Assembly (NCBI RefSeq): GCF_029760895.1
Contig: NZ_CP121679.1
Location: forward strand, 3,888,001 to 3,952,000
Reading direction: 5' to 3'
DNA length: 64,000 nucleotides
Source: Ancylobacter sp. WKF20
Lineage (GTDB): Bacteria > Pseudomonadota > Alphaproteobacteria > Rhizobiales > Xanthobacteraceae
The translations under genes were made by a program, and so were the position numbers. Below the pieces are notes generated by a model, which saw only the letters and a list, made by a program, of their open reading frames with translations, was not told the origin of the DNA and searched no databases. Shown here one piece after another: positions 18,411 to 26,894 of the stretch. Position 1 is the stretch's first letter; every line of letters begins with the position of its first letter.

Positions 18411-19964
18411 ATGGAAGACCGGCTGGAACGCGTGAGTGACGCGGCGCGCCTGCCCGAGCCTCGGGCGGCCGGCGATGTCGCGCGTCCCTCCCGGACGACG
18501 TCCCGCGGCAGCCGCCCGCCGATCCCGCGCTATCTCGGCCTGTCCGGCAAGCTGCTGGCCTTCACCCTTGCCTTCGTGCTGATGGCCGAGATTCTCATCA
18601 TCGTGCCGTCCATCGCCGCGTTCCGGGTGAACTGGCTGTCCGACCGTCTTGCCGGTGCGCGCACGGCGGCGCTGGTGCTCGACGCCGCGCCCGAGGGTAT
18701 GATCCCGCCCCAGCTCACCCGCGAGCTGCTGGGCAGCGTCGGCGCCATCACCGTCGCGCTGAAGCGCGATGACACGCGCCGCCTGCTCGCCTCCAGCGAC
18801 ATGCCGCCCGAGGTCGACCTGCATGTCGATCTGCGCGATGTCGACCCGGTGCAGGCGGTGGCGCAGGCCTTCGAGACGCTGATGGCCTCCGACGGGCGGA
18901 TCATCCGCGTGGTCGGCACGCCCCCGCGCGGCGGCGGCTTCGTCGAAATCGTTCTGGAAGAGACGCCGCTGCGCAAGGCGATGCTGCGCTTCACCCGCAA
19001 CATCCTGCTGGTGTCGCTGGTCATCGCCGCGCTCACCGGCGTGCTGGTCTATCTGGGCCTCGCCTGGATGTTCGTGCGCCCGATGCGCCGGCTGACCCAG
19101 CGCATGATCGCCTTCCGCGAGAACCCGGCCGTGCCCGCCCCCGCCCTCGGCCCGGCCGACCGCATGGACGAGATCGGCCTCGCCGAGCGCGAATTCGTCG
19201 ACATGCAGCGGCAGATCACCGAGACGCTGCAGCAGAAGAACCATCTGGCCGCGCTCGGCCTCGCCGTCTCCAAGATCAATCACGACCTGCGCAACCTGCT
19301 TTCCTCCGTGCAGCTCATCTCCGACCGCCTCGCCGACATACGCGACCCGGCGGTGCAGCGCTTCGCGCCCAAGCTCGAGGCCGCGCTCGACCGCGCCATC
19401 GCCTATTGCGAGCACACCCTCGCTTACGGCAAGGCACAGGAGCCCGCCCCGGAGCGCCGCATGGTGGCGCTCGCCCCGCTGGTGGCCGAGGTCCGCGACA
19501 CGCTGGGCTTAGGGGGCAGCGGCGAGGAAGCGCCGGCCATTGGCTGGGTCGCGTCCATCGAGCGCGGCATGAAGGTGGACGCCGACCCCGACCAGCTGTT
19601 CCGCGTGCTGCTCAACCTCTCGCGCAACGCCATGGAGGCGCTCTCCGCCCGCGCGCCCAACGACCCCGCCCGCGACCAGATCCGCATCACCGGCCGGCGC
19701 GAGGGCACCGTCGCCATCATCGAGGTGGCCGACACCGGCCCCGGCGTGCCCGAGCGAGCGCAGGCGCATCTGTTCGAGCCGTTCCAGGGCTCCGCCCGGC
19801 GTGGCGGCACCGGCCTCGGCCTCGCCATCGCCGCCGAGCTGATGCAGGCCCATGGTGGCGGCATCCAGCTCGTGCCCGGCACGATCGGGGCGACCTTCCA
19901 GCTGCGGGTGCCCGACCGGCCGGTCGATCTCGAAGCCCACCGTGCCGCCCGGTCGCATGGCTGA
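18411..19964 (+). CDS. Membrane sensor histidine kinase
   Basis: 517 residues from the ATG at 18411 (GAAAGGGACGG upstream). Two membrane helices at about 48-70 and 198-222 bracket a periplasmic sensor domain of about 125 residues; a HAMP segment follows. The phosphoacceptor region LAVSKINHDLRNLLSSVQLI has H291 in the HDLRN form. The ATPase domain shows LLNLSRNAMEAL (N box), VADTGPGVP (G1), LFEPF (F box) and RRGGTGLGLAIA (G2). No response regulator gene is adjacent, so it is an orphan here and its signal is unknown. The C-terminal end touches the next gene. Confidence 0.88.
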   Translation: MEDRLERVSDAARLPEPRAAGDVARPSRTTSRGSRPPIPRYLGLSGKLLAFTLAFVLMAEILIIVPSIAAFRVNWLSDRLAGARTAALVLDAAPEGMIPPQLTRELLGSVGAITVALKRDDTRRLLASSDMPPEVDLHVDLRDVDPVQAVAQAFETLMASDGRIIRVVGTPPRGGGFVEIVLEETPLRKAMLRFTRNILLVSLVIAALTGVLVYLGLAWMFVRPMRRLTQRMIAFRENPAVPAPALGPADRMDEIGLAEREFVDMQRQITETLQQKNHLAALGLAVSKINHDLRNLLSSVQLISDRLADIRDPAVQRFAPKLEAALDRAIAYCEHTLAYGKAQEPAPERRMVALAPLVAEVRDTLGLGGSGEEAPAIGWVASIERGMKVDADPDQLFRVLLNLSRNAMEALSARAPNDPARDQIRITGRREGTVAIIEVADTGPGVPERAQAHLFEPFQGSARRGGTGLGLAIAAELMQAHGGGIQLVPGTIGATFQLRVPDRPVDLEAHRAARSHG

Positions 19965-20022
19965 GCGGCGGGCGGGCGAGGCTCGGGGGCGTGTCCTGGC
20001 CGAGGGGCCGGGTAGCGCGTCG

Positions 20023-21297
20023 ATGAGCCGGCGCCGGCTTGGTCTCATTGGTCGTTCACTCGGTCTCTTCGGCCTGATCGTCCACCTCACTGCACTGACA
20101 CTCCACCCTGTGCAGGCCGCCGAGGTGAGCGTCGCGGGAGCGGAGATTCGCGTCGATGGCGCGCCCTTCGCGGTGCGCGGCGCGGCCGGGGAGGGGCGGC
20201 TCAACCTGTTGAAATCATTGGGCGCGACGACCATTCGCTCCTATGGCGGTGACCCCGGCGCGCTGCTCGATGAGGCTCAGGCGGCCGGTCTCAAGCTCAT
20301 TGTCGGCCTCTGGGTCGGCCAGCCCCGGCAGGGCGCCGATTATGCCGACCCCGCCTTCGTCGCCCGCCAGCGCGATGAGCTGCAAGCCATTGTGAATAAA
20401 TACAAAAATCATCCCGCGCTGCTGATGTGGGGCATCGGCAACGAGGTCGAGGTGGATCTGGCTGACCCCGCCTTGGTCTGGCCGGAGATTGAAAAAATCG
20501 CGAGCATGGTCAAGGGCTTGGACCCGGATCACCCGACCATGGCGGTGCTCGCCGAGGTCGGCGGCGACAAGGCCGCTCACCTGCGCAAGGCGGCCCCCAG
20601 CATCGACGTGCTCGGCATAAACTCTTATGGCGACGCGCTTTTTTCCGTCGCGACGCGGGCGCGTGAGCAGGGCTGGACCGGTCCGATCGTCATCGCCGAA
20701 ATGGGGGCGCTGGGCCAATGGCAGGCCGCGACCACCCCCTGGGGCGCCCCGTTCGAGCCCTCCTCGACCCAGAAGGCGATCCAGTTCCGTCGCTATCTCA
20801 GGGCGTTAGCCGATCAGCAGGCCGGCGCGATCACGTTTCTCTGGGGGCAGAAGCAGGAGGTGACGCCGACCTTCCACAGCCTGTTCCTGCCATCAGGCGA
20901 ATGGACCGAACCCCTTGAATCCATGGCGGAATCCTGGGGCGCTCCAGTGCCGGGCGGCAACCACGCCCCCCGCATCGCCACACTCCGCGTCGCCGGCAAT
21001 CCCAGCGCCCCCTTTGCCGATTGGGGCCCCGAGGGCGGCGCCGTGACGCTCGATGTGATCGACCCCGATGGCGACCCCCTGGAGGTCCGCTGGACCGTCA
21101 TGGCGGAGAGCGCGGTGCGCGGCATTGGTGGCGATAAGGAAGATCTGCCAAGGGCTTATCCCGAGGCCGTCAGTGCCGCCCGCCCCACCGGCGCGCGCAT
21201 CGGCAACCTGCCGGCCGGCCATTACCGCCTGTTCGTCGAGGTGCTCGACGGCCGCGGCGCCGCCGCCACCGCCAATCTGCCCTTCGCGATCCGTTGA
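20023..21297 (+). CDS. Exported glycoside hydrolase, GH2 TIM-barrel-like
   Basis: 424 residues. Residues 1-33 look like a signal peptide or signal anchor (GLFGLIVHLTALTLHPVQAAE). The barrel is recognisable by RGAAGEGRLNLLKSLGATTIRSYGG at 53-76 and by WGIGNEVE with N140-E141, the Asn-Glu acid/base pair of clan GH-A enzymes; PIVIAEMGALGQW places a possible nucleophile at E226. A C-terminal domain (about 315-424) resembles an Ig-like fold (VTLDVIDPDGDPLEVRWTV). Substrate unknown; likely a periplasmic or secreted glucan-type sugar. An ATG at 19957 inside the kinase end is possible but would bury the signal peptide. Confidence 0.72.
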   Translation: MSRRRLGLIGRSLGLFGLIVHLTALTLHPVQAAEVSVAGAEIRVDGAPFAVRGAAGEGRLNLLKSLGATTIRSYGGDPGALLDEAQAAGLKLIVGLWVGQPRQGADYADPAFVARQRDELQAIVNKYKNHPALLMWGIGNEVEVDLADPALVWPEIEKIASMVKGLDPDHPTMAVLAEVGGDKAAHLRKAAPSIDVLGINSYGDALFSVATRAREQGWTGPIVIAEMGALGQWQAATTPWGAPFEPSSTQKAIQFRRYLRALADQQAGAITFLWGQKQEVTPTFHSLFLPSGEWTEPLESMAESWGAPVPGGNHAPRIATLRVAGNPSAPFADWGPEGGAVTLDVIDPDGDPLEVRWTVMAESAVRGIGGDKEDLPRAYPEAVSAARPTGARIGNLPAGHYRLFVEVLDGRGAAATANLPFAIR

Positions 21298-21412
21298 GCT
21301 GTGGACAAGCGCGTATGTCACCGAGACGTCTTGCATCCTCCGACGAAACGGGTTAGCAGACGGGCCCTCGCCGCAGTAAACCTGCTGCGAGACGCTTCCT
21401 CCGGGAAGCCGG

Positions 21413-21489
21413 GCGCCCGTAGCTCAGCTGGATAGAGCACCAGACTACGAATCTGGGGGTCAGAGGTTCGAATCCTTTCGGGCGCGCCA
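21413..21489 (+). tRNA. tRNA-Arg (anticodon ACG)
   Basis: A full cloverleaf can be drawn: acceptor GCGCCCG (21413-21419) with CGGGCGC (21479-21485), discriminator G and encoded CCA to 21489. The D arm is GCTC...GAGC, the anticodon stem CCAGA/TCTGG with loop CTACGAA (anticodon ACG), and the T arm holds GGTTCGAATCC. It decodes CGU/CGC and, after A34 deamination, CGA. Everything downstream in the window is accessory, so its 3' end is a likely integration site for the element; no integrase or second copy of the 3' end was seen in the window. Confidence 0.96.
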
Positions 21490-21540
21490 TTCTATGTCAT
21501 TGAAAATATTGAGATTTTAACCCCTTCGGGGCGTTGTCTG

Positions 21541-21582
21541 CCGGCTTAATTTGGGGAGTTAAGCCGGTTTTTAAGCCGGTTT
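21541..21582 (+). terminator. Hairpin with T run and 12-bp tandem repeat after tRNA-Arg
   Basis: CCGGCTTAA (21541-21549) pairs with TTAAGCCGG (21559-21567) and is followed by five T (21568-21572), a terminator-like signal. TTAAGCCGGTTT then occurs twice in perfect tandem (21559-21570, 21571-21582), so the downstream arm of the hairpin is duplicated. It lies 50-90 nt after the tRNA. It may simply end tRNA transcription, or the duplication may mark a recombination scar. Confidence 0.5.
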
Positions 21583-21721
21583 TGGACGGGCGGATACTGC
21601 TTCGCGCTCAGTCGCATCTCGGCGTGTTGGCTGCGGATAAGCCACCACGGAACTAAGGTTCCAATTCGCCGCTCACAGCGACGTTAGTATTGTTGCATTG
21701 AACTGGGGCGCCGGAGCCCGG

Positions 21722-22050
21722 ATGGCTGCGCCGCTTTCCACCTCGATCAAGTTGCAACACCTGCGCTATTTCGTGGCCGCCGTCGAGCACGGAAGCTTCC
21801 GCAAGGCGGTGCTGGCAGTTGACTTAGAGGATTCGTCCACCAGCCGGCGCGTGCGTGACCTGGATGAGATCGGTGAGTCGCTGTTCATCCTCGATTCCAT
21901 CGGCGTGAACCTCACCATGGCGGGAGCGCTTTTTGAACCGCACCCGCCGGGCGCTCGATCAGATTCGTGAAGCAACGATAGTAGCGGCCGTGCTCGGGCG
22001 GGCCGAGGAGGGTCATCTTGAAATTGGCCCGTTCTAAAATCTCACCGTTT
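21722..22050 (+). pseudogene. Broken LysR-family regulator, degenerate copy of the one at 34243
   Basis: The start MAAPLSTSIKLQHLRYFVAA and the rest of the HTH are close to the intact regulator at 34243 (MAAPFSPSIELRHLRYFVAA). Even the bases before the ATG (GCGCCGGAGCCCGG) are shared. The copy carries several small deletions: one residue lost in VRDL(E)DEIG, then a frameshift near AGALFEP. DNA similarity resumes in another frame (GCTCGGGCGGGCCGAGGA, near 21990-22015) and fades by about 22050. The effector domain is gone, so it is non-functional. It marks an old duplication spanning the cargo region. Confidence 0.85.
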
Positions 22051-22175
22051 TGAGCAGACAACCGGAAAGCCCCTCCTGGCTGAGTGGCGTGGATGTCCGG
22101 ACGAGTTCGGCGGTGCCAAGTCGAACGGGCAGAGATGCCTCTCCTCGCTGAAATCCGCCCGCGCCCGGGGCAGGT

Positions 22176-23090
22176 TCAATCGTGCCGCTCGCCTAGCCGC
22201 TCGAATAGCCAGCGGCCAGCGGGACCCAGGGGCTCGTCCTGGCGGTGGACCGCGGCAATGGCGAAACGGGTCTCCCGCCGGGCGGACATCTCCTCGGCGA
22301 AGTCGAGGCCAACGAGTCGTCCTCCCGCAAGATCCTCCGCCACCAGCGGCAGCGGCAGGCTACCCCAGCCGATGCCGGCGCGGATCAGGCCGTGCTGGAC
22401 GGCGGGATCGGTGACCCGCCAGATGCGCAGGGCCACCACCCGCCGGTCATCGCCGACCCGCGCCTCCGCCTGCTCGCTCAGAACGATCTGCACATGGTCG
22501 CGCAGCGCATCCTCATCCAGCGGAGCGTGGATAGCCGCGAGCGGGTGGGTGGCCGCGACCACCGCCACCAACTCAACCTCGACGATGGTACGGCGGACCA
22601 CATCCTGCGGCAGCAAGAAATCCGGCAGGATGCGGATATCCGCCTCGCCCGGCAGGACGCCGGGGAACGCACGCCCGAATGCCATGGAAAACGGCAGGGT
22701 GGTGAGGCGCAGTTGCACGGTGGGAAAGTTGTCGCGGAACGCCGATAAGGCGGGCGCAATCAAGGTGGCGGGTATCCCCACCCCCACGAGAAGCCGCACC
22801 TCCGCTTCCAGGCCCTGCGCCATGCTGCGGCCGATGGCCCGGAAGCGGCCGACATCCTCGACGATCCGACGCGCCTGGGGCAGCAGAACCCGGCCTTCGC
22901 GACTGATGGTCGGGCGATAGGCGGAACGATCGAATACCTCCGTGCCGATCTGCCCTTCCAGCTTCTGGATGGCGTAGGTCACCGCCGATTGGGCGCGATT
23001 GAGCGTGCGGGCGGCGGCGGAAAAGCTGCCGGTCTCGACCACCGCTACGAACACGCGCAGCTGATCGAGGGAGAGGCCATCATAGTCCAT
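22176..23090 (-). CDS. LysR-family transcriptional regulator
   Basis: 304 residues from the ATG at 23090. The N-terminal winged HTH reads LSLDQLRVFVAVVETGSFSAAARTLNRAQSAVTYAIQKLEGQIG; the effector domain begins near residue 90 (VRLLVGVGIPATLIAPALSAF). It is divergent from doxX, 111 nt away, the classical layout for LysR regulation of the neighbouring operon, so it probably controls doxX-dsrE-tlpA. The effector is unknown. Confidence 0.9.
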   Translation of the reverse strand: MDYDGLSLDQLRVFVAVVETGSFSAAARTLNRAQSAVTYAIQKLEGQIGTEVFDRSAYRPTISREGRVLLPQARRIVEDVGRFRAIGRSMAQGLEAEVRLLVGVGIPATLIAPALSAFRDNFPTVQLRLTTLPFSMAFGRAFPGVLPGEADIRILPDFLLPQDVVRRTIVEVELVAVVAATHPLAAIHAPLDEDALRDHVQIVLSEQAEARVGDDRRVVALRIWRVTDPAVQHGLIRAGIGWGSLPLPLVAEDLAGGRLVGLDFAEEMSARRETRFAIAAVHRQDEPLGPAGRWLFERLGERHD

Positions 23091-23201
23091 GCGGACTCCA
23101 TCAGATATTCCGATAAAGAACATCGTCACTATGCCGGTTTTTTCGATAAGCCGACAAGGCCATCCTGTAGCTCTCGCAGCCACACCCATGAGGGCTTCCC
23201 C

Positions 23202-23633
23202 ATGCCGCTTGCCCGCGCCACCGTCGCCACCCCGTCGCCAGGAAAACTCCTTCGCGCCAGCATCTGGCTGGCCCAGCTCGCCGTCGCCGGGCTGTTCTGC
23301 ATGTCCGGCGTCATGAAGATCAGCACGCCCATCCCCGAACTCTCGGCCATGATGCCCTGGACCGGGCAGTTGCCCGCAACCTTCGTGCGGATCATCGGCC
23401 TGATCGATCTGGCCGGCGGCATCGGCATCCTTCTCCCCGCGCTCACCCGCATCAAGCCGCAACTGACGGTCGCCGCCGCTCTGGGCTGCGTTGTGCTCCA
23501 GGCCCTGGCCTTCTGCTTCCATGCCATGCGTGGCGAATTTGCTGTACTGCCGCTGAACGTGGTGCTGTTCGCGCTCTCCGCCTTCGTGCTGTGGGGCCGC
23601 CTCAAGGCCGCCCCGATCACCCCGCGCGCCTGA
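23202..23633 (+). CDS. DoxX family membrane protein
   Basis: 143 residues with four hydrophobic segments (ASIWLAQLAVAGLFCMSGVMK; ATFVRIIGLIDLAGGIGILLP; LTVAAALGCVVLQALAFCF; LPLNVVLFALSAFVLWG). The GLIDLAGGIGILLP motif in the second helix is typical of DoxX/DoxD-like proteins, named after the thiosulfate:quinone oxidoreductase subunit of Acidianus. Many bacterial members are uncharacterised, some tied to thiol stress. The ATG at 23202 has GAGGG 7 nt upstream. It is first in a cassette with DsrE-like and TlpA-like genes. Confidence 0.85.
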   Translation: MPLARATVATPSPGKLLRASIWLAQLAVAGLFCMSGVMKISTPIPELSAMMPWTGQLPATFVRIIGLIDLAGGIGILLPALTRIKPQLTVAAALGCVVLQALAFCFHAMRGEFAVLPLNVVLFALSAFVLWGRLKAAPITPRA

Positions 23634-23667
23634 CATTCGCTCGGCACACACACAAGGCAGACGCATC

Positions 23668-24147
23668 ATGAGGGCACTGTACCTGGCCGCCCTCGCCGCC
23701 CTCATGATTGCGGGCGCGGCCGCACTCCTGGGCCTCGGCTATCTGACAGGGGCCCGCGCCGCGGCGCAGCCGGTGCCCAAGGCGCACCGGCTGGTGATCC
23801 TGGTGGATTCCAATGACCGCACAGTGATGGGACACGCCATCAGCTATGCCGCCAACATTTCCCGTGCCTATGCCATGAAGAGCGAAGCAGTGCAGATCGA
23901 GATCGTCGCCAATGGCAGCGGCATCGAACTGCTGCGCGACGATATCTCGCCGCTCAAGCAGCCGCTGGCAGCGCTTCAGAAGGCCTTGCCGCATCTGACC
24001 CTCTCCATGTGCGACTCCTCCCGCCTGATTGCCGAACAGAAGGAGGGCCATGCCATCGCCCCGCTGCCGGGCGCCCGCATCGTCCCGTTCGGCATCGGCC
24101 GGGTGATGGAGTTACAGGAAGCCGGCTGGAGTTTCCTCCATGGTTGA
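23668..24147 (+). CDS. Exported or membrane-anchored DsrE/DsrF-like protein
   Basis: 159 residues. A hydrophobic N-terminus (about 4-30, LAALAALMIAGAAALLGLGY) suggests export or a membrane anchor. The rest fits the DsrE-like fold: HRLVILVDSNDRTVMGHAISYAANI, VQIEIVANGSGIELL, LTLSMCDSSRLIAEQKEG and the C-terminal IVPFGIGRVMELQEAGWSF, close to the pattern V..G...IMELQ..GW of this family. One Cys (MCDSS) sits where related proteins bind persulfide sulfur. It overlaps the tlpA-like gene by 8 nt. A periplasmic sulfur-carrier role is an inference. Confidence 0.75.
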   Translation: MRALYLAALAALMIAGAAALLGLGYLTGARAAAQPVPKAHRLVILVDSNDRTVMGHAISYAANISRAYAMKSEAVQIEIVANGSGIELLRDDISPLKQPLAALQKALPHLTLSMCDSSRLIAEQKEGHAIAPLPGARIVPFGIGRVMELQEAGWSFLHG

Positions 24148-24745
24148 AGACGCCACGGCCGCCCGCGCCCGCCCCTCCCGGCGGGCAGTGCTGGCGGGCA
24201 TCAGCCTTTCCGCGCTGCCGCTGGGCGCTGCGCACGCGCAAGCCGCCGCCAGCCCGCCCGTATTCCGCTCCGAGCGGTGGCAATTCACCCTACTGGAGCC
24301 GGCAAGCCTTCTGCCCACGGTCATGCTCGCCGACCTCAAGGGCCGCCCGGCGCCCCTCGTCCCGCCGGCGGGGAAAGTCATGCTTATCAATATCTGGGCC
24401 AGTTGGTGCGCCGCCTGCCAGATCGATCTGCCGCTGCTGGCCCGCTTCCACGCGGCAAGGCCCGACGTGGCGGTAGCCGCCGTCTGCACCGACCGCGTGG
24501 TGGCGCGTCAGAGCCTGGAGCAATATCTGCTCAAGCTCGACGTCAGATCACTGCCGGTCTTTCGCGACCAGGCCGGGACGCTGGTGAGCGAGGCGGGGGA
24601 GGCCAGCGCGCCGCTGCGGGTCATGGGCATGCCAGTCACCTATCTGATCACCCCCTCGGCTAAGATCGCCGGATATATCCAAGGCGTGGCCGACTGGTTG
24701 ACTCCCGACGCGCAGCGGCTGCTGGACTATTACGTGGCTGCTTAG
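24140..24745 (+). CDS. TlpA-like periplasmic thioredoxin-fold protein
   Basis: 201 residues. The N-terminus PSRRAVLAGISLSALPLGAAHA resembles a twin-arginine signal, ending near residue 35. The thioredoxin active site is WCAACQ in VMLINIWASWCAACQIDLPLL, and GMPVTYLI supplies the cis-Pro. It is therefore a disulfide or thiol oxidoreductase of the TlpA/ResA type in the periplasm. As last gene of the doxX-dsrE-tlpA set it probably feeds reducing equivalents to, or handles sulfur on, the DsrE-like partner. Downstream lies a decayed insertion sequence. Confidence 0.86.
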   Translation: MVEDATAARARPSRRAVLAGISLSALPLGAAHAQAAASPPVFRSERWQFTLLEPASLLPTVMLADLKGRPAPLVPPAGKVMLINIWASWCAACQIDLPLLARFHAARPDVAVAAVCTDRVVARQSLEQYLLKLDVRSLPVFRDQAGTLVSEAGEASAPLRVMGMPVTYLITPSAKIAGYIQGVADWLTPDAQRLLDYYVAA

Positions 24746-25200
24746 ACAACCCATTTGGAAATTCAGTGGGGCATATCTTAGGGCCAAATTTTCGCCCATG
24801 TCGACGAAGATCATCGCCATTGAGACGTCAATGCGGCTGTCATAGTCACGCACGAAGCCGCGCCATCCGGTCATCCCGCCGAAGGTGCGCGCGATGCCTC
24901 AGCGGCGCGGCACAACTTCGAACCCTTGCGCGCCATCACGGCCGCCGTGCCGTTTGCCTCCCGCCCATCCCGCTGGCGGTCGAGCATCAGTTCGACATCG
25001 TGGATGGTCTGGAAGAGGAAGCGGCGTGCCAGCTTGTGGAACCCGCCGTAGACGGAGTGCCAGGAACCGAAATGGATCGGCAGCATCCGTCATCGTCCGC
25101 CTCAACGCCCCAGATAGCGCACCACATTGATGATTTCCCGGAATTACATCTCGTGGTAGCGCACCCGGTGTCCGGGAGTCGGCATTAAAAGCGCTATGTG
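24746..25200 (-). pseudogene. Decayed IS5-family transposase
   Basis: Read on the minus strand, fragments in different frames give REIINVVRYLG, then MLPIHFGSWHSVYGGFHKLARRFLFQTI and ELMLDRQRDGREANGTAAVM (25086-24930), then GWRGFVRDYDSRIDVSMAMI (24868-24810). This is the N-terminal LP..F..W.TVY motif, the LDR..AGREA.P.AA stretch and the RDYE.RIDVS.AMI C-terminus of IS5-type transposases. The DDE core is missing and stops and frameshifts are frequent. No terminal repeats were recognised. Confidence 0.7.
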
Positions 25201-25390
25201 CTCCTAGTCCTCATCCGTCACAACCAACGGATGGCGTTTCGACTTCAGGGCGACCCCAGTGACCTGAGCCCCTTTTCTCCTCCGGTTTGAGGGAGAGTCC
25301 TGAGTTTCATTGACCTGCCTCCGGTTTCCTGGACCGGTCTTTGCTGGAAAATTCCAGTTTAGCAGCATGGGCTGCGATGGAGTTTTCGGC

Positions 25391-25540
25391 ATGAAGAAGT
25401 CGAAGTTCACGGAGGCGCAGATCGCCTTCATCCTGCGCCAGGCTGAGGAGGGAACGCCTGTTCCGGAGGTCTGCCGGAAGGCCGCCATAAGCGACGCTAC
25501 GTTCTAAAATTGGCGCAAGAAGAACGCGGGGCTGATGCCC
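25391..25540 (+). pseudogene. IS3-family OrfA fragment with nonsense codon
   Basis: MKKSKFTEAQIAFILRQAEE with VCRKAAISDATF is the N-terminus of an IS3-family OrfA (HTH). The next codon, which should be Tyr of TFYNW, is TAA; the frame continues as NWRKKNAGLMPS, so a single base change broke it. Homology ends near 25540 and no OrfB follows. The stretch 25204-25390 before it probably includes the old left end. The 250 nt after it hold no gene I can support. Confidence 0.8.
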
Positions 25541-25793
25541 TCTCCGTCGCGAACCGCGTTGGTCACTCTGGCAGATGACGCGGCGACCTCCTATGTGGCC
25601 GGCAGGATTGCGGCGGGCGCCGTGAGTTCTGGAACGGCCGATCCTGATCCTTACCTCGGCCATGTCGCGACGGTGGAGCGCGACGAACTCGCGGAAGTGT
25701 TTGGCGTCGCGCGACCGGCGTGTGATGGCGGGTTCCTGGCGATCAATCCGGCGCGCCATGTCGAGCGCCCATTCCCAGGCATCGTTGCGAGGC

Positions 25794-26735
25794 CTACAAG
25801 GAGACGACATTCTGTGGCGTGCCGTTAACATAGGCCTCGATATTATCCACGAGTTGATCGGCCAGTATCTGCATGGCCTGCCGACTTGCCCAAGCGACGT
25901 GTGGGGTAACGATAAGGTTCGGCAGATCAAGATCGAGCAGCACATTGCCATTTGCCGGCGGCTCGGTGCTGAGCACATCGAAGGCCGCCCCTCCAATGGT
26001 TCCCGCCTTCAGGGACTCGGCGAGCGCCACCTCGTCAACCAGGCCACCGCGCGCCGTATTTATCAGAATTGCATCGGGCTTCATCAAGGCGAATGCACTC
26101 CGCCCGATCATATGGTGGGTCTGTTCAGTCAGTGGCACATGAAGTGTTATCACATCGCTTTCCCGCAAGATCGTCTCGAAGTCGACAAGCCCCTCTTGAG
26201 GGAAGATGTCGTAGGCGATGACGGCCATGCCGAGCGCCTCGGCACGTTTTGCTATTGATTTGCCGAGCCTGCCATAGCCCACAATACCAAGTGTCGAGCC
26301 TGCAATGTCGCGGATAGGGTAGTCGAAGTAGCAGAAATGGCGCGATCTGTTCCAGTCACCCTTTTGAGTCGAGTTGGCATAGGGCACAACCGCACGGCGC
26401 AGAGCAAACATTAAAGCGATCACGTGCTCCGGCACTGTATTGAAAGCGTAGTCACGGATGTTGACGATCACGATGCCCTGCTGTGTCGCCGCAACTTTGT
26501 CGATGATGTCGGTGCCGGTTGCCGCCACGGCGATCAGTTTCAACCGAGGTAGCTGACGCAGTGTGTTGGAACGCAGTGGAACCTTGTTGACGATGGCAAT
26601 ATCGGCGTCTCTCAGACGTTCAACAATCTGATCCGCCGCCGTGAATTCGTATTCTTGATAGGCGTGCGGGAAAGAGAACGCGCGCAGGGAGGCGTCGAGC
26701 GATCCCCGATCAAGGAAAGCGATTTTTAAGGTCAC
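25794..26735 (-). CDS. D-isomer-specific 2-hydroxyacid dehydrogenase
   Basis: About 313 residues. Counting from the GTG at 26735: nucleotide-binding GIVGYGRLG at 150-158, substrate Arg R229 (NTARGGLVDE), Glu E258 (LSTEPP) and catalytic His H279 (TPHVAW). It belongs to the glycerate/hydroxypyruvate reductase group and interconverts a 2-keto acid and a D-2-hydroxyacid with NAD(P)H. The GTG has GGAAAGGG about 9 nt upstream; an ATG at 26768 is the alternative. It is downstream of a LysR gene on the same strand and next to the TctCBA module, so it may act on the imported acid. Confidence 0.88.
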   Translation of the reverse strand: MTLKIAFLDRGSLDASLRAFSFPHAYQEYEFTAADQIVERLRDADIAIVNKVPLRSNTLRQLPRLKLIAVAATGTDIIDKVAATQQGIVIVNIRDYAFNTVPEHVIALMFALRRAVVPYANSTQKGDWNRSRHFCYFDYPIRDIAGSTLGIVGYGRLGKSIAKRAEALGMAVIAYDIFPQEGLVDFETILRESDVITLHVPLTEQTHHMIGRSAFALMKPDAILINTARGGLVDEVALAESLKAGTIGGAAFDVLSTEPPANGNVLLDLDLPNLIVTPHVAWASRQAMQILADQLVDNIEAYVNGTPQNVVSL

Positions 26736-26894
26736 AAGCGAGCCCTTTCCAGCGTCTGCCGCATGCATCGTGTCGGGAACACAAAATGACGATCCGACAC
26801 AAGTCTTGCCATTGCGCGATGGCGTCGGCAGGCGTCTTGGACGGCGATGGCACAGGATCGAGAGGGCTGAACGCGGTGTGACCTGCTGGCTCGT

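Noticed and set aside
17877..19415. Minus-strand open frame of 512 residues
   Set aside because: Mostly antisense to the histidine kinase gene; no family features.
21413..21600. A CRISPR-like reading of the tandem TTAAGCCGGTTT repeat
   Set aside because: Only two direct copies with no spacers; no cas genes in the window.
25307..25996. Minus-strand frame of 229 residues overlapping the dehydrogenase end
   Set aside because: Overlaps the conserved C-terminus of the dehydrogenase and the IS3 remnant; no recognisable domain.
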